NCBI GenBank assembly: GCA_022701365.1
Contig: JAKUHH010000080.1
Location: 312,436-376,435 of the forward strand
Length of the DNA stretch: 64,000 nucleotides
Source: Mycocentrospora acerina
Lineage: Eukaryota > Ascomycota > Dothideomycetes > Pleosporales
Direction: 5' to 3'
Below, piece after piece: positions 32,079-42,546 of this stretch. The position numbers and the translations under genes are program-made. A model generated the notes under the pieces. That model saw nothing but the letters and a program-made list of their open reading frames with translations. It had not been told where the DNA came from and ran no database searches. The first letter of the stretch is position 1. Every line of letters begins with the position of its first letter.

Positions 32079-32762
32079 CTTCAACTTGTTTGTTTTTCAC
32101 ACCAAGAAACAATGCGTAGGTGCAATTGTAGTCGTAAGAACTCAGTACTCGAACGCGTTGTGTATGGAGGGAAGACGCGAGGTCCCGCACCTCGGGCACT
32201 AGGCAACTAGCGCGGTCTACCCACCATGTCCAACACCACTGTGAAGGGGAAGCCACTTGTGACTTGCTGATACGATTCAGCTCATTCAAATCTAGCCAAG
32301 CACAGCCCAGAAATTCCTTTTAGTGGGTTCAAGTACATGTAAGGATTGTAGTGAAATTTGTTCAGACATCTTTTGGCTTGAAATACATGAATTATCTCAC
32401 CACACCATGGCTGAACAAGACGTCAATTTAAAAAGTTGTTTGTTCGTACAGTCATATCACATAGCTAAATAAGCACAACCGTTCCCATTCCCATTCCCAT
32501 GCCCATGCCTATTCCCTACCAGCCGTTCCAAGCCCTTGCAAGCATACAGATACATCCCATCCATCTCCCAATCCACCACCGGTCGCCGCCATAACACCAT
32601 CCCAAATCCCAACCATCCCACACATGCAATAAATGCCCGCCAATACCTCACCGCCCATAACCATCCGCACACCCCCACCGGTCCAAAAAGGCAAAATCCA
32701 AACACCCCCAAAGCAAACCCAAAAACAGCTTCCTCATAATTCATCTCATCTAGCCAACCCTG
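32079..32762. other. Intergenic, Apc15 promoter
   Basis: 0.7 kb. A 95-aa hydrophobic frame (32457-32744, minus) lies directly after the stop of the next gene; it has possible membrane spans but no recognised family and is probably chance. A CCCATT-type hexamer tract (CCATTCCCATTCCCATGCCC) sits at about 32483-32510. Confidence 0.45.
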
Positions 32763-35328
32763 TCACATGTAATCCGACAACTCGGGTATTCCCTGGTCGC
32801 TCTCCCTCTCCACACCCCCCTCGGTAAGAATTACCACTGCTACACACGCTGCATATGCCTCTCTGATTGCACATGCCATGCATGTCTCCTTGATATTCGC
32901 GACAATCGCGCTGAGCCCATGGTGCGCGCACCACGCTCTAGCAAACACTTCGTTATCACTGACACCCAAAGCTTCAATGGCAAGCACTTTCGTGACCTGC
33001 TCATGAGCAGCACGAGTATGTTCGTTGGGAAGAGCAAGTGCAGTTTTTTTCGGCGACGAGCGCGTCGACGAAGGGCGTGAAGGGCGGCCGGATTGGCGGG
33101 CCCAGTCGCGGATATCGACTAGGCCGTTGTCGATCTTTACGGCTTTGTAGGCGAAGTCGTAGAAGAGAACTGGTACGGAATTAGCTATCCAAAATGTGCT
33201 GAAAAGTCTGGAGGGTTGTCTTCTTACCATGGGGCCCCTGATGACAGGGAAATGCGTTGATAAAGTCAACATCATAACGCATTTTCATCGCCCAGCTCTC
33301 CCCGCCACAAGCAAACCAAATTGCTGCGTCAAACACCAACGGCGACCCGGGAAGCTTCCTACTTGAAGACGGCTGCTCCTTGGAGGGTAAGAAGCTAAGT
33401 TTCTCCACCCTGATCAAATCAGTGACATTCGCCGTGTCTGGCGTAGGAATCTCGTAGTCGTCTACGGGATAGCTCGTCTCCGACGGACCCAGAGGATTCG
33501 ATCGTTCCGCCAGCGACTCCACGTCGGTAGGTGTAAGTTTCGGATCTATCATGTCGAGTTGCTTGACCTTTACGCATTCGGTGCGCTTGAGATCGGGAGT
33601 GTATATGCATGGTCCAATCCAACCTGCAATCTGCTTGACACCCCGTGCAGCCCCAAGGACTTTGCCAACAATGCATTGAGAGGACCAGTAGGTGTTTGCG
33701 CGGTACTGGAAGCCGGAAGAAGGATGCATGTGAGACAGATGGTTCAAAGTGCCTTTCGTGTCTCTATCGCAGTCAATCAGACTGTTCATGATGAGCCATG
33801 GTAACGTCTTCCCAGGTAGAATGATGCCAGAGAACCAGGACATGGCGTCTGCTGAGCGATCTTCCACCGCCTTCTCTTTCGCGTCCCGTTCTTCAAGAAC
33901 GTACTCAATCTCGTCCATGTTTGGCCACTTGAGTGTCGCCGCAAAGTGTTTGAGCGCCTCTATCTGCCGCTGCTTGCTCTTCAAATCGAAACTAAACGTG
34001 CTCTGCGTGGACGATGTCCTCGTCTTCGTAATCGTCATATTCGCCAGCCATCGCTGGGCAATAGCCAGATCCCAAGCAATAATGGTAGGCAACTGTTTGA
34101 TAAGCTTCTTCTTCACCCTGTCCTCATGCTCGTCAGAGTGTATCCGCAGGTACAGCTCTACAGATAGTAGCAACTGATGAAAAAACTCCTGTTTCTTCTG
34201 CTGATCTGGAGAATCGAAGAATTTGGCAACCACCTGGTTCTTCGGCAGGGAAAAGTCAATCCAATGCGTGTTGGTCAATACTGCTATCAAATCCGCAATT
34301 TGCTCTTCCAAGTCAAAGTGCGGATGATCCCCATACTGCTCGGGGTCCTCGATGAGCGTGCTGTACAAGTACCGGTACATTTCTTCGGGATCCTATCGCG
34401 CCAAACGTCATGTTAGATGTGCATTTTAAGAAAAAAAAAACCCCCAGCCTCTCTGCATTACAAAGACGTATAGGAACGGCATACTAACATCTTCTCTAAG
34501 CCCGCTCTCCAGCTTCTGCAGGCGATCCAAAATCTGCAGCAGCCGTAACTTCCTCGGTTTCACATCGCTGGAGAAGTTGGTTGGTGGATTGCTGCTCCCA
34601 GACTTACTAGTCCAGTAGTTGAGCGTCGTGGTGCCCGCGCTCTTTCCAAACGCATATGCCATGCAAGGCTGCTCAAGCGACAGCCATGGAAACTGACAGT
34701 CGGCTGCGCCCGTCATATTCAGCGACACGTCCCGATAGGCATGTTGCTGAAAGGGCGCGCGGTCCGTCCTGCTCTGGTGTCCCGACTCCATGACGGCATA
34801 GAAGCGATCATACCCCGCAGGCGCGTTGGGGATGGTGTCCCATATTCCCTTGAACGTCGAAGCCCCCGTGCATATCAAATCATCTGCTTCTTCCTGAGTC
34901 AACTCGTCGTCCTGTCGATAGCCGCTCGGTGGCCAGCGTCTCGATCGTCGAAAGTCCTCGAGAGGTGCGGGATATGAGTAGGACTCTGAGCGGCGCGTCG
35001 AGACTAGCGAGCGATGCGACGACATGCTGACTTCCCCGCCGCTCGACGACGGGCGTGCAGACGTGTGCTGCGAACCATGACGAGTGATGCGTGTTCTCGT
35101 AGCCACAGGGTTGGTTCGTGTCTTGTGCGCCTTGCCCAGCTGGAGGCCACCAAAGGCCTCCTCCAGGTGCACAACAGAGCGTTGTTGTTGCTGTTGTTGC
35201 TGATGATGCTCAGGGAAAGCAAACGGTGAGGGGGCCTGCGGGGCCTCGGGGAGGTATCTCACACCCCATTTTGGATCGGCATCGTACTGGAGCTGACCGA
35301 AGTCCCACCTCGCGAGTTCAGAGTTCAT
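32763..35328 (-). CDS. Unrecognised 803-aa fungal protein
   Basis: I do not recognise the family. Exons 35328-34489, 34392-33228 and 33169-32763 join in frame to 803 aa. Residues 1-150 are disordered, with a short poly-Gln run (about 43-50), Ser/Arg-rich text and SRRWPPSGYRQDDELTQEEADDLI. Residues about 150-250 look folded, with aromatic and Cys residues. Residues 280-620 are predominantly helical (DLEEQIADLIAVL, EFFHQLLLSVELYLRI, KKKLIKQLPTIIAWDLAIAQRW), with long charged heptad-like stretches. The third exon adds a Ser/Pro linker and a final Ala-rich helical segment. No signal peptide; the short hydrophobic stretch near the end (AACVAVVILT) is too short to call a membrane span. Probably an intracellular scaffold or adaptor; that is a guess. 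Its neighbours give no functional clue. Confidence 0.75.
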
Positions 35329-36487
35329 ATCTTGGGCATAGCAGTGCTGGGAAAGGGGGGGAGGCTGGGAGAGGGAGAAGGGCTATGTGTGACTCTGGCG
35401 GGTGTGTTAGAAGGGACTTTGCTTCTAGGAGTAGGAGGAGTAGGAGTAGAAGTAATGGTAATTGTGGTAGTTGTAGAAGCAGCAGCAGTAGCAGCAGCAG
35501 CACTCAACACGTCAAGGACCGAGACATGGATACGGCATAATGAAGCTAGATACAGCAAGCGAGGAACATGGGGAAAGGGCAAGCTGAGGGAACGCGCTCT
35601 CGTGACAGCCACTCACTCTCATGTTATTGCTGCAATTGCGCCGCCGCTGCCGCCGTCGTGTGCGGGCCGCCGGTACGCGTCTAACCGCCGATCGCAAACG
35701 AGGAGCGGCCTGCTGGAATCGTGGGGTTGCGGGCACACGACCTTCCCAAGCGCGGTTTCGGACGGGTGAGGAGGGCGGGCAGGCAGTGGGGGGGTTGGAG
35801 TGCAGTCACGAATGAGGGCAAATATGGAGGGGATATGGTTTCAGGTAAAGTCACTACTTCAATGGCCGTGATCTGGCATTCCCTCGTGCTCTAGTCTCTG
35901 CCGACGTCTCGGTCCTCGCGGCAACTTCGCGTGAGGGGATGCAGGAGGCCGCAATCGATGATGGATGGCCAGCCTCACTCTTGGGTATGCTGTTACTGGC
36001 GACAGGGGTATGCTCACGCGGTGGTATCATTCGTCCACGTTACCCCACCATCAGACTAACTGCTCGGCCATCTCACAGATGCTCAAGACAACACCATGGT
36101 CGCGATCAGTAATAAAAAGGTTTACAGTCATGTCATTCAGGCACGCTATCCAATCGTGCTACTACTAATGTACAGTTTCCTCCTACGTGCCTGTCTGCAG
36201 GCTGATGCCATGTCGTGTCATGCCGTTGTTGCACTAGCCAGCGAACATGCGCTCTGCCCTGCAGGTCCTGGTCTTGATGCAAAAGCCATATGTTGCCGGC
36301 AGTTCGTCACACGCTGTTATCAACGCAGGGTGCTCTGCCAAACGGAAGCGTGCCGCAGCGAGCCCGACAGTTGGGACACGCGAGATGCATGCCTATTAGG
36401 CTCGTCCAGCATGGCACGATCTCTGCAACAATGTGCAAACGTGTCGCTTCTAGCCAGGCTCTATGCTTCCATGCCAGTCTCCAGCCT

Positions 36488-36524
<37 letters not shown>

Positions 36525-36764
36525 GTGTATGCTCTCTTTCCTCTAGGCTCGCCAACTCATCGTCCAGGCACCTCGCTGGCCCAGCAGTCCACACAGAGGC
36601 TACCACGATGCATCCAGACCTTGGAGAGACAACGTAGTGCCTCTTCAAATTACAGACTTGTGTATAGTGCATTCTCTGGAGAAGACCAGCCACAACGCAG
36701 CACATGTACGTAAAAGGATGCCAGTCGCAGGAATAGTGCTGCGTGGCAATTACTCGGCGTGCAT
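35329..36764. other. Intergenic with GT microsatellite
   Basis: 1.4 kb between two minus-strand genes, upstream of the 803-aa gene. A purine/GTAG-type stretch (AGTAGGAGGAGTAGGAGT) lies at about 35429-35446, and a (GT)n run is listed separately. A 205-aa plus-strand frame here spans the microsatellite and is rejected. Confidence 0.5.
36488..36530. repeat. (GT)n microsatellite
   Basis: About 14 uninterrupted GT units followed by interrupted GTAT/GTGT units. It is about 235 bp past the stop codon of the cyclin gene. Confidence 0.95.
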
Positions 36765-38044
36765 CTATGTGCTTGAGAAGCTAGTATGGATTCCAGTGGC
36801 TGACCCTGTAGGTGATTGGACTTGTTCCTGGCTGGCTGGCGAGGATACGTCTGGTCCCGATTCCATGACGTAGCCCGACCCTCGCTCGACCAGGCCCTTG
36901 TAGTAGTCGACGAGCACCTCTGGCTTGGGGACGATTCGCCAATCTAGTTTCCGCAGAAATTCTAGCTCGAGGAGTGCCAGTTCCCGGACGCTGACCCCGC
37001 CCACTCGCGCGTATAGGCTGTTTGTCCAGAAGCTGTCGCTGAGTCCTTTGGCTGCCACCGTCGCTGCTGTGATGAGGAACCGATGGACCGTCAGGCTGCT
37101 GATGGTGAAGGCAGGATACATGGTGCACAGCTTGTCGACGTAGAAGACCATGGACAGCAGGATCGGGGGAGACAGCGTGGCATGCACTATCAGGCGGACC
37201 AAGTACTCGCGCACAGAAATGCCGGGGGGAGCTCTGTCAGAAGAAAGCTAGTCAGCGCATGTTGGCACGCCAAGAGTCGTCACAAAACCCACCTCGAATG
37301 GAAGCGCGTGAGCTGGCCGTCCCGCAGCGGGTAGCCGTCGTTCAGGCGTACAAGCTCCATGAGCATATCCGAGATCAACACGCCAAGATCCTTGACGTCG
37401 CACGTCTCGTACTTGAGCGGCATCATCTTGACATTGGGCTCCTGCGGCCGCGCGCGCTTGGACGGCGAGGCAGCAACGTCCTTGAAGGTGGCGCCCTGTT
37501 TCAGCACGGGCTCCTGCAGCTCCTCGCGCGTGCTCTCGCTCGACATCCTCCTGCTGGGCGGGCGGGCATTCTGGGCGGGCGTGGTGACGGGCTGCGCAGC
37601 GACGCGCACGCCAGGCGCTGGGGGCTCCGTTGCGGCTGGCGCAGCGGGGGCTGGGCCCCGCGACTGCTCGACAATGGCTGGTGCAGCGAGGGGCGCCGAG
37701 TGTGCTCGGTCGGCGGGTTCGGGCTGCGTCGCGGGGTGGTAGGTGGGGGGCAGGCCGGCGGGGCTGTACTGCGTGCCTGCGTCGACGTAGGCGCGCTTGC
37801 TGGAGCCCTGGGACGAGGGCGAGTCGGCGGGCACGGGGGCGGGCACGGGCACGGCGGGCCTGGACAGGTGCGGCGACTCGAAGCGGCGGACGGGGGCAGT
37901 GCTTACGGCGAAGCGGGGAGAGTGGGCGGTGCAGGACGGCGTCGAGGTGCGGCGCGAAGGGGCATGGTATGGGCGCGAGGGCGTGTGGAAGGTGGTCGAG
38001 GGCGAGGCGGGCGCGGAGAGGGTGGGCGAGGGCGAGGCGAGCAT
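36765..38044 (-). CDS. Pho80/Pcl-type cyclin
   Basis: Regulatory partner of a Pho85-class cyclin-dependent kinase; family roles include phosphate signalling and glycogen control. Exons 38044-37293 and 37233-36765 give 406 aa. Residues 1-190 are disordered, rich in Ser, Pro, Ala and Arg, with many SP/TP sites. The cyclin box begins at about 215 (KYETCDVKDLGVLISDMLMELV), continues through an intron (TRFHSR|APPGISVREYLVRL) and includes YVDKLC, the helix SLTVHRFLITAATVAAKGLSD and FWTNSLYARVGGVSVRELALLELEFL, which are diagnostic for the Pho80-like group (longer strings given in part). A Ser/Thr-rich 35-residue tail follows. Which Pcl it is (Pho80/PREG against Pcl6/7) cannot be settled by eye; the long N-terminus suits the Pcl6/7 or Pho80-like Pezizomycotina forms. 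Confidence 0.9.
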
Positions 38045-39550
38045 GGCGAGGCGGGCGCGGCGGCGGCGGCGTCGTGTGGGCGGGCGGGCTGGCGGGCTGG
38101 CGGGCGGGCCTGGGTGCAGAGATTAGGGATGTGCCCGTGGCAGTCGCGATACCATCGTATCCGGCGGTATCAGGGCAAGCGCAGGGCAGAGCAGCGACGG
38201 GAGCAGCAGCAGTGACGGCAGCAGTGGCAGCAGCAGCAGCTGGCAAGCAAAAAATGGTACAGGCGGCTCATCTGGGCGCGGTCGGTCGAGCGAACGGCCG
38301 TTTGCGAAAGCGAAACTTGGCCGAGGACGAGAAACGTGCTGCGATGTTTGCGGCCATTGGACGGCATTGGCATGACACATGCATGGCACGTCGGTGTGCA
38401 CATGGGCCGCCTGGCAGCAGGGCCGCAGGGCAGCAGGGCAGCAGGGCAGCAGGGCAGCATCGCAGTACGGGGCAGTACGGGGCAGCCCACGGCTCCCAGC
38501 ACCGCCTTTGCTCTGCCCACGCAGCTCCGTCCTGGCTGTGCAGCTGCCTGTCGTCTGATGCCCGCAGCACCCCCCCCCCGTGCCCGTCCCATTCAGTCCC
38601 ATTCAGTCCCGTCCATGTCACCCCGTCCCCGTCCCGTCGACGAGGCTAAGCCCTACGCCTCGGAGAGAAAATTTCACGTCTCCCAGACGGCTGTGGGCAA
38701 TCAATCGCCAGTCGCTAGCTTCCGCGCGTCCCATCCCAGCTCTGGGCTGGACATGCCATGTCGTGATCACGGCAGGCCAAATGCAGACATACCTAGACGC
38801 ACACGCACACGCGCGACCTTGGGCCCAGCCATCCGCCAGCCAGCCAGCCAGCTAGCCAGCCAACCAGCCTGCATACTGCTGACTGCCCTCCTCGCCACCT
38901 CTCCTCGCCCGTCACGCTGCAGACAAAGTTCGCGCGTGCCCATCTGCCAGGTGGGGACCAGCCAAGCAGCCGGCGCACGTGCCCGAGCCCACGGCCTCGT
39001 GTGGTGGTGACTGCTGTTAGCGTCCGTGGACAGGACCGCACCACCTCTGCAAGTGCAAGCGTTCCAGGCAAGTTGAACAACATGTCTGGCACGTCTAGCC
39101 ATTCAATAGTTCTACGTACTGCAGCAGTCTGCTTGGAGAACAAGACTCGTCAGCCCTCACGGCTCTGGAATCCCCCACTTCCGGCCGTCGCTGCCGCCTG
39201 AGAGACTAAGGCCAGCCTGGGCCAGCTTGGGAGCACACTTGTCTGTGTGAGGAGGATGGCCTGTATGTGTCTCTGATGCACTTCACTTGCATTCCATCCT
39301 CGTGCTATGCCCAATTGTGCCATCGGGTACCGCAAAAACAGGCTGCCTCAAAGAACCCCCTTCCTCCTCCCCTTTGCGATTTGGTATTTGGCATCTGCCA
39401 TTTCAACAAACGACGACGAAAAGCACAACGGCATCCCAGAATTCACCACCATACGCCTGCCTCACTGACAGCACAGTTGCACAAGAATTATTCAAGAAGA
39501 AAGCAAAAAAAAAAGTCGACAAGAGTCGCTTTGACCAACGGGCCATCCCT
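38045..39550. other. Intergenic, cyclin upstream region
   Basis: 1.5 kb, GC-rich. It contains an 8-bp tandem array (separate entry), two GCAGTACGGG units right after it, CCCATTCAGT duplications at about 38586-38607 and a CCAG/CAGC tetranucleotide stretch at about 38830-38868. Several 100-340-aa frames run across this repetitive GC-rich DNA on both strands and none resembles a protein family. Confidence 0.5.
38413..38460. repeat. 8-bp tandem array, six units
   Basis: GGCAGCAG occurs six times head to tail; the second unit reads GGCCGCAG and the last ends in T. It lies about 370-415 bp upstream of the cyclin ATG, so it may lie in the promoter or 5' leader. Confidence 0.92.
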
Positions 39551-40930
39551 CTACTTTTGAGTCGCCGGCGCCTCCAACTCGTGTGCCCAGTCCCCCTGCC
39601 CCGGTGTCGGCGAACGCAGCTCCGCCCTCGTCCCTTGAAGTGCCTGCTGCTGCTGTTTCATGTCGTCGATTCTGCACGCCCATCAATTAGCATCTCTCTA
39701 TTACACATTGGAGTACACATTGGAAAACAAAATGTAGCCATCACTCACTCCTGCTGTGACATTCCATCGTAAACTGTAGACCCCATACTCAAATGGTGCG
39801 GATCCACCGGCGGGCCCGTCCACCTATTTGCATACCCATCAGTTGCATTGTGCTGTCCATACGCCGGCAGCTGGTTGCCATAGAGATCCGTCTGGCCTGG
39901 ATTCGGCGACCCATAAGGGGTATCCTGTCCCAAGAAGCCCTGGCCCTGGCCCTGGCCCATTTCTGGATTCGCGGATGCGCGTGCAGCGCTGGCGTCTTGT
40001 CGCTTGATGACTTCCTTGAGCGATCTGGAGCGTCCGACGTAGAAGAAGAGTGCGGCGCAGATGACGAGGAAGGCTACTGCGCCGACCACGATTCCTGCTA
40101 TGGCTCCGCCAGACAGGCCTGTATGGTTGTGTTGTACGGCAGGCGCCGATGTGGATGATGCCGTCGGGGTGGACGACGCCGCGGTAAGTGTGGACTGGCC
40201 TTCCAGGGGAATTGGGTCGCCGGGGATGAGTTTCCAGTCTGCGTTTGCGGCGGCATTCTTTTGCGCGGCGAGGGTTTGTGTGCTATTGGGGTTAATGACG
40301 CCGACCATCTGATGGATATCACATGACGTTTCTGCGCCGCAGTAGTAGAATATGGGTTGTGTGCTGTTGATGTGAATGCTCCAAAACCTCGTCTACACCC
40401 CACTGTCAGTAATGTCTTCTGCGAAGCTTTCTGTGTCGAGAACTTGCCGCTGATACCGAGTCCACCGTCATCGGCCCCGAATAGAATCCAGTTTTATTGC
40501 GTCCCGTGTACTCATACGGCACACAGGCACTTCCATACTCTGCCCTTATTATGGAATGACCAGACGGGTAAAACTCAAACGTGACTGTATCTCCCACGGA
40601 AACGTTTGATATTGAGTCCGGGTCAAGCTTGAATCCTCCAGCGCCAACCGTGACAAAGAACTCCTTTGGCCCCCCTGCCGTCCCATTCCCGCTCGATGGC
40701 GTCGGTGACCTCGACGGTGCCGCAGTAGCGGTTGCTTGCGGGCCAGAGGCGCTCCATGGCGTTGGACTGGCCGACGCTGCCACCACAACCAGCGACGACG
40801 GATCGACTACCGTTTGCGTTGACAAGGTGCTTGGTGTAACGGCACTTTTCTGAGCGACAACAGGTGAAAGCAGCCTCCCAACAGCAAGACCCAGCGCCAG
40901 CCTCTCCATCCACAACCCCCCAACCATCAT
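39551..40930 (-). CDS. Membrane-anchored cupredoxin-domain protein
   Basis: Fungal extracellular serine-rich protein with a type I copper-like domain, a transmembrane helix and a cytosolic tail. Exons 40930-40457, 40392-39749 and 39671-39551 give 412 aa. A signal peptide (WMERLALGLAVGRLL) leads to a Ser/Thr/Pro stalk. The cupredoxin region (about 90-195) has FFVTVGAGGFKLDPDSI, VGDTVTFEFYPSGHS with the first His, then FYYCG (Cys) and DIHQMVG (second His, Met): a full H-C-H-M ligand set. One membrane span (SGGAIAGIVVGAVAFLVICA, near 260) is followed by basic RSRSLKEVIKR and a Gly/Gln-rich tail ending DWAHELEAPATQK. The first intron's donor (GTATCA) is the least certain; it keeps frame and gives family-like TRFWSIHINS. 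ATG 40909 is an alternative start. Function in the family is unknown; copper binding or redox sensing is inferred. Confidence 0.87.
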
Positions 40931-42546
40931 ATCGTAAGCACGTACGTACGTCCAGACAAGCTTCTCTCCCGTAAGTCTCCGGATCCGCAGTCGACGGAGA
41001 GAGGAAGAAAAAAAGAAATTGATTGAAAGATCCTCCCGTCACTCCCAATCCAGCGTAACCGTTAATTTAAACACCTTCCTCGGGGGACAAGCGAGATCAC
41101 TTGCACGGAATCTGGAAGAGGAAGCGCAGCAGCAGCAGTGGCAGAATGTCAGACAAACGGGGCAAAGAGAAAATAAAAACAGAGTAAGCAGCCAACTTCA
41201 TTCAGGCCTACCCACGAATCTTATGCCTTGTTCCCGCTTCAGCAAACCCAACCCAACCCACCTCACGGCACAAGAAAAAAACCCCAGCATCTCCCCCTCA
41301 GCCTCCCTCCCTCCCTCCCTCCTCCCCCCGTCACCCACCCTATCAAACACCCCTTCTTATCCTCCCATACACACTGCCTCCCCACCCACACTTCCCTTCT
41401 CCTGCAGGCATTGCACTTCCTCCCCTGCTCTCCCGGAAGCCGAATGGCTCGCTTGAGAAGCGCACCTTGCATCTATATACCCTTATTATAGGCTTCTTCA
41501 CACACGCCCATCTCGATCGCCTCACCCGGAATAGATAGCGGGGTTGTCCTGGGGAGAGAGAGAGAGATATCGCCCGCGCTCGTGGGCTAGGATCTTACCA
41601 CCACCACCATCACCACCACTACTGACAGGGGAGGGGGAGATGTGCGTTTGGTAGCGATGAAATGCAGTCAGTGATGAAATTGGTAGCGTTTCCCCTGCAC
41701 GTGCTTCTTTTTTTCTTATTTAAAAACATGCTTGAACCTGATTTTTTTTTCTTTGCCGAAATGCTTGGTTGGTTTTGTGAGGGATGAGGGGGTCATTCGG
41801 TTCGTTTTTCGTTGTGCTGTATTCCCTTGATCATGTACGTGCAGGGTACTGGAGGTGGGGTTGAGCAAGGGATGTGGGATGTGCTGGGGGGAGCATGTCC
41901 CTCTGTTCTTACATGATGGGCTCGATGTGGTTGGATTTCAAGGCTAGGTTTAGCTTGGCGTCAGCATTGCATATTCTTAGCATATCGCCACCGTCGCGCT
42001 GGGAGGATGGTGCGAGGAGAAGATGCTGATGTTTGGTGAGCATTTGATGGACGTGGATAAAAATCAATGGCTAGAGCAATCTTTGTCGTATTCAACCGTG
42101 TATGTAGACTGATTGCAATGAGAGAGCGCAGACGACCTTTTTATCTATCAGAGGACCAACGCCAGAATCAAGCTGGAAAAGTCAATGTACATATGCTCTC
42201 CGAGGAGGCAGGATCCATGGCTGACTTGTGCAGGTAGACCAGGTTATTCCGTCCACTGTGAAGCCACCACATGGGCCAACGTAAGCACATTGAGCCTCAC
42301 ATGTGTCCACTCACACGTTGGCCCGCGGTTGGCCCAAACTGACAGAACAGAACAGAACAGAGCAGAAAAAAGGCAATTGCGCTTGGCCAAGATGTGAACT
42401 ACCTATCGTGACAACGTTCATGCTCACCTAATTCAATCGGCTAGCTACTACTTGCAAATGCATGCATATGCCAAAACGGCATCGGACGCCGAGCCGTACA
42501 CCAACAGATGCTAGCATAGAATCGCCTCACGCATCCGCTAATCGCA
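40931..42546. other. Intergenic
   Basis: 1.6 kb between two minus-strand genes. It contains CCTC-type pyrimidine runs (CCTCCCTCCCTCC at about 41302-41320), a GA run near 41551-41569, ACC/CAC triplets near 41600-41620, poly-T near 41740 and a short AGAAC repeat (GAACAGAACAGAACAGAGC) at about 42344-42362. No gene is seen. Confidence 0.5.

Noticed and set aside
36096..36713. 205-aa plus-strand Cys-rich frame, possible effector-like protein
   Set aside because: It runs through the (GT)n microsatellite, has no signal peptide at a plausible start, and lies in the cyclin 3' flank.
37259..38649. 318- and 339-aa plus-strand frames
   Set aside because: Antisense to the Ser/Pro/Ala-rich cyclin N-terminus and the repetitive upstream region; Arg/Gly low complexity only.
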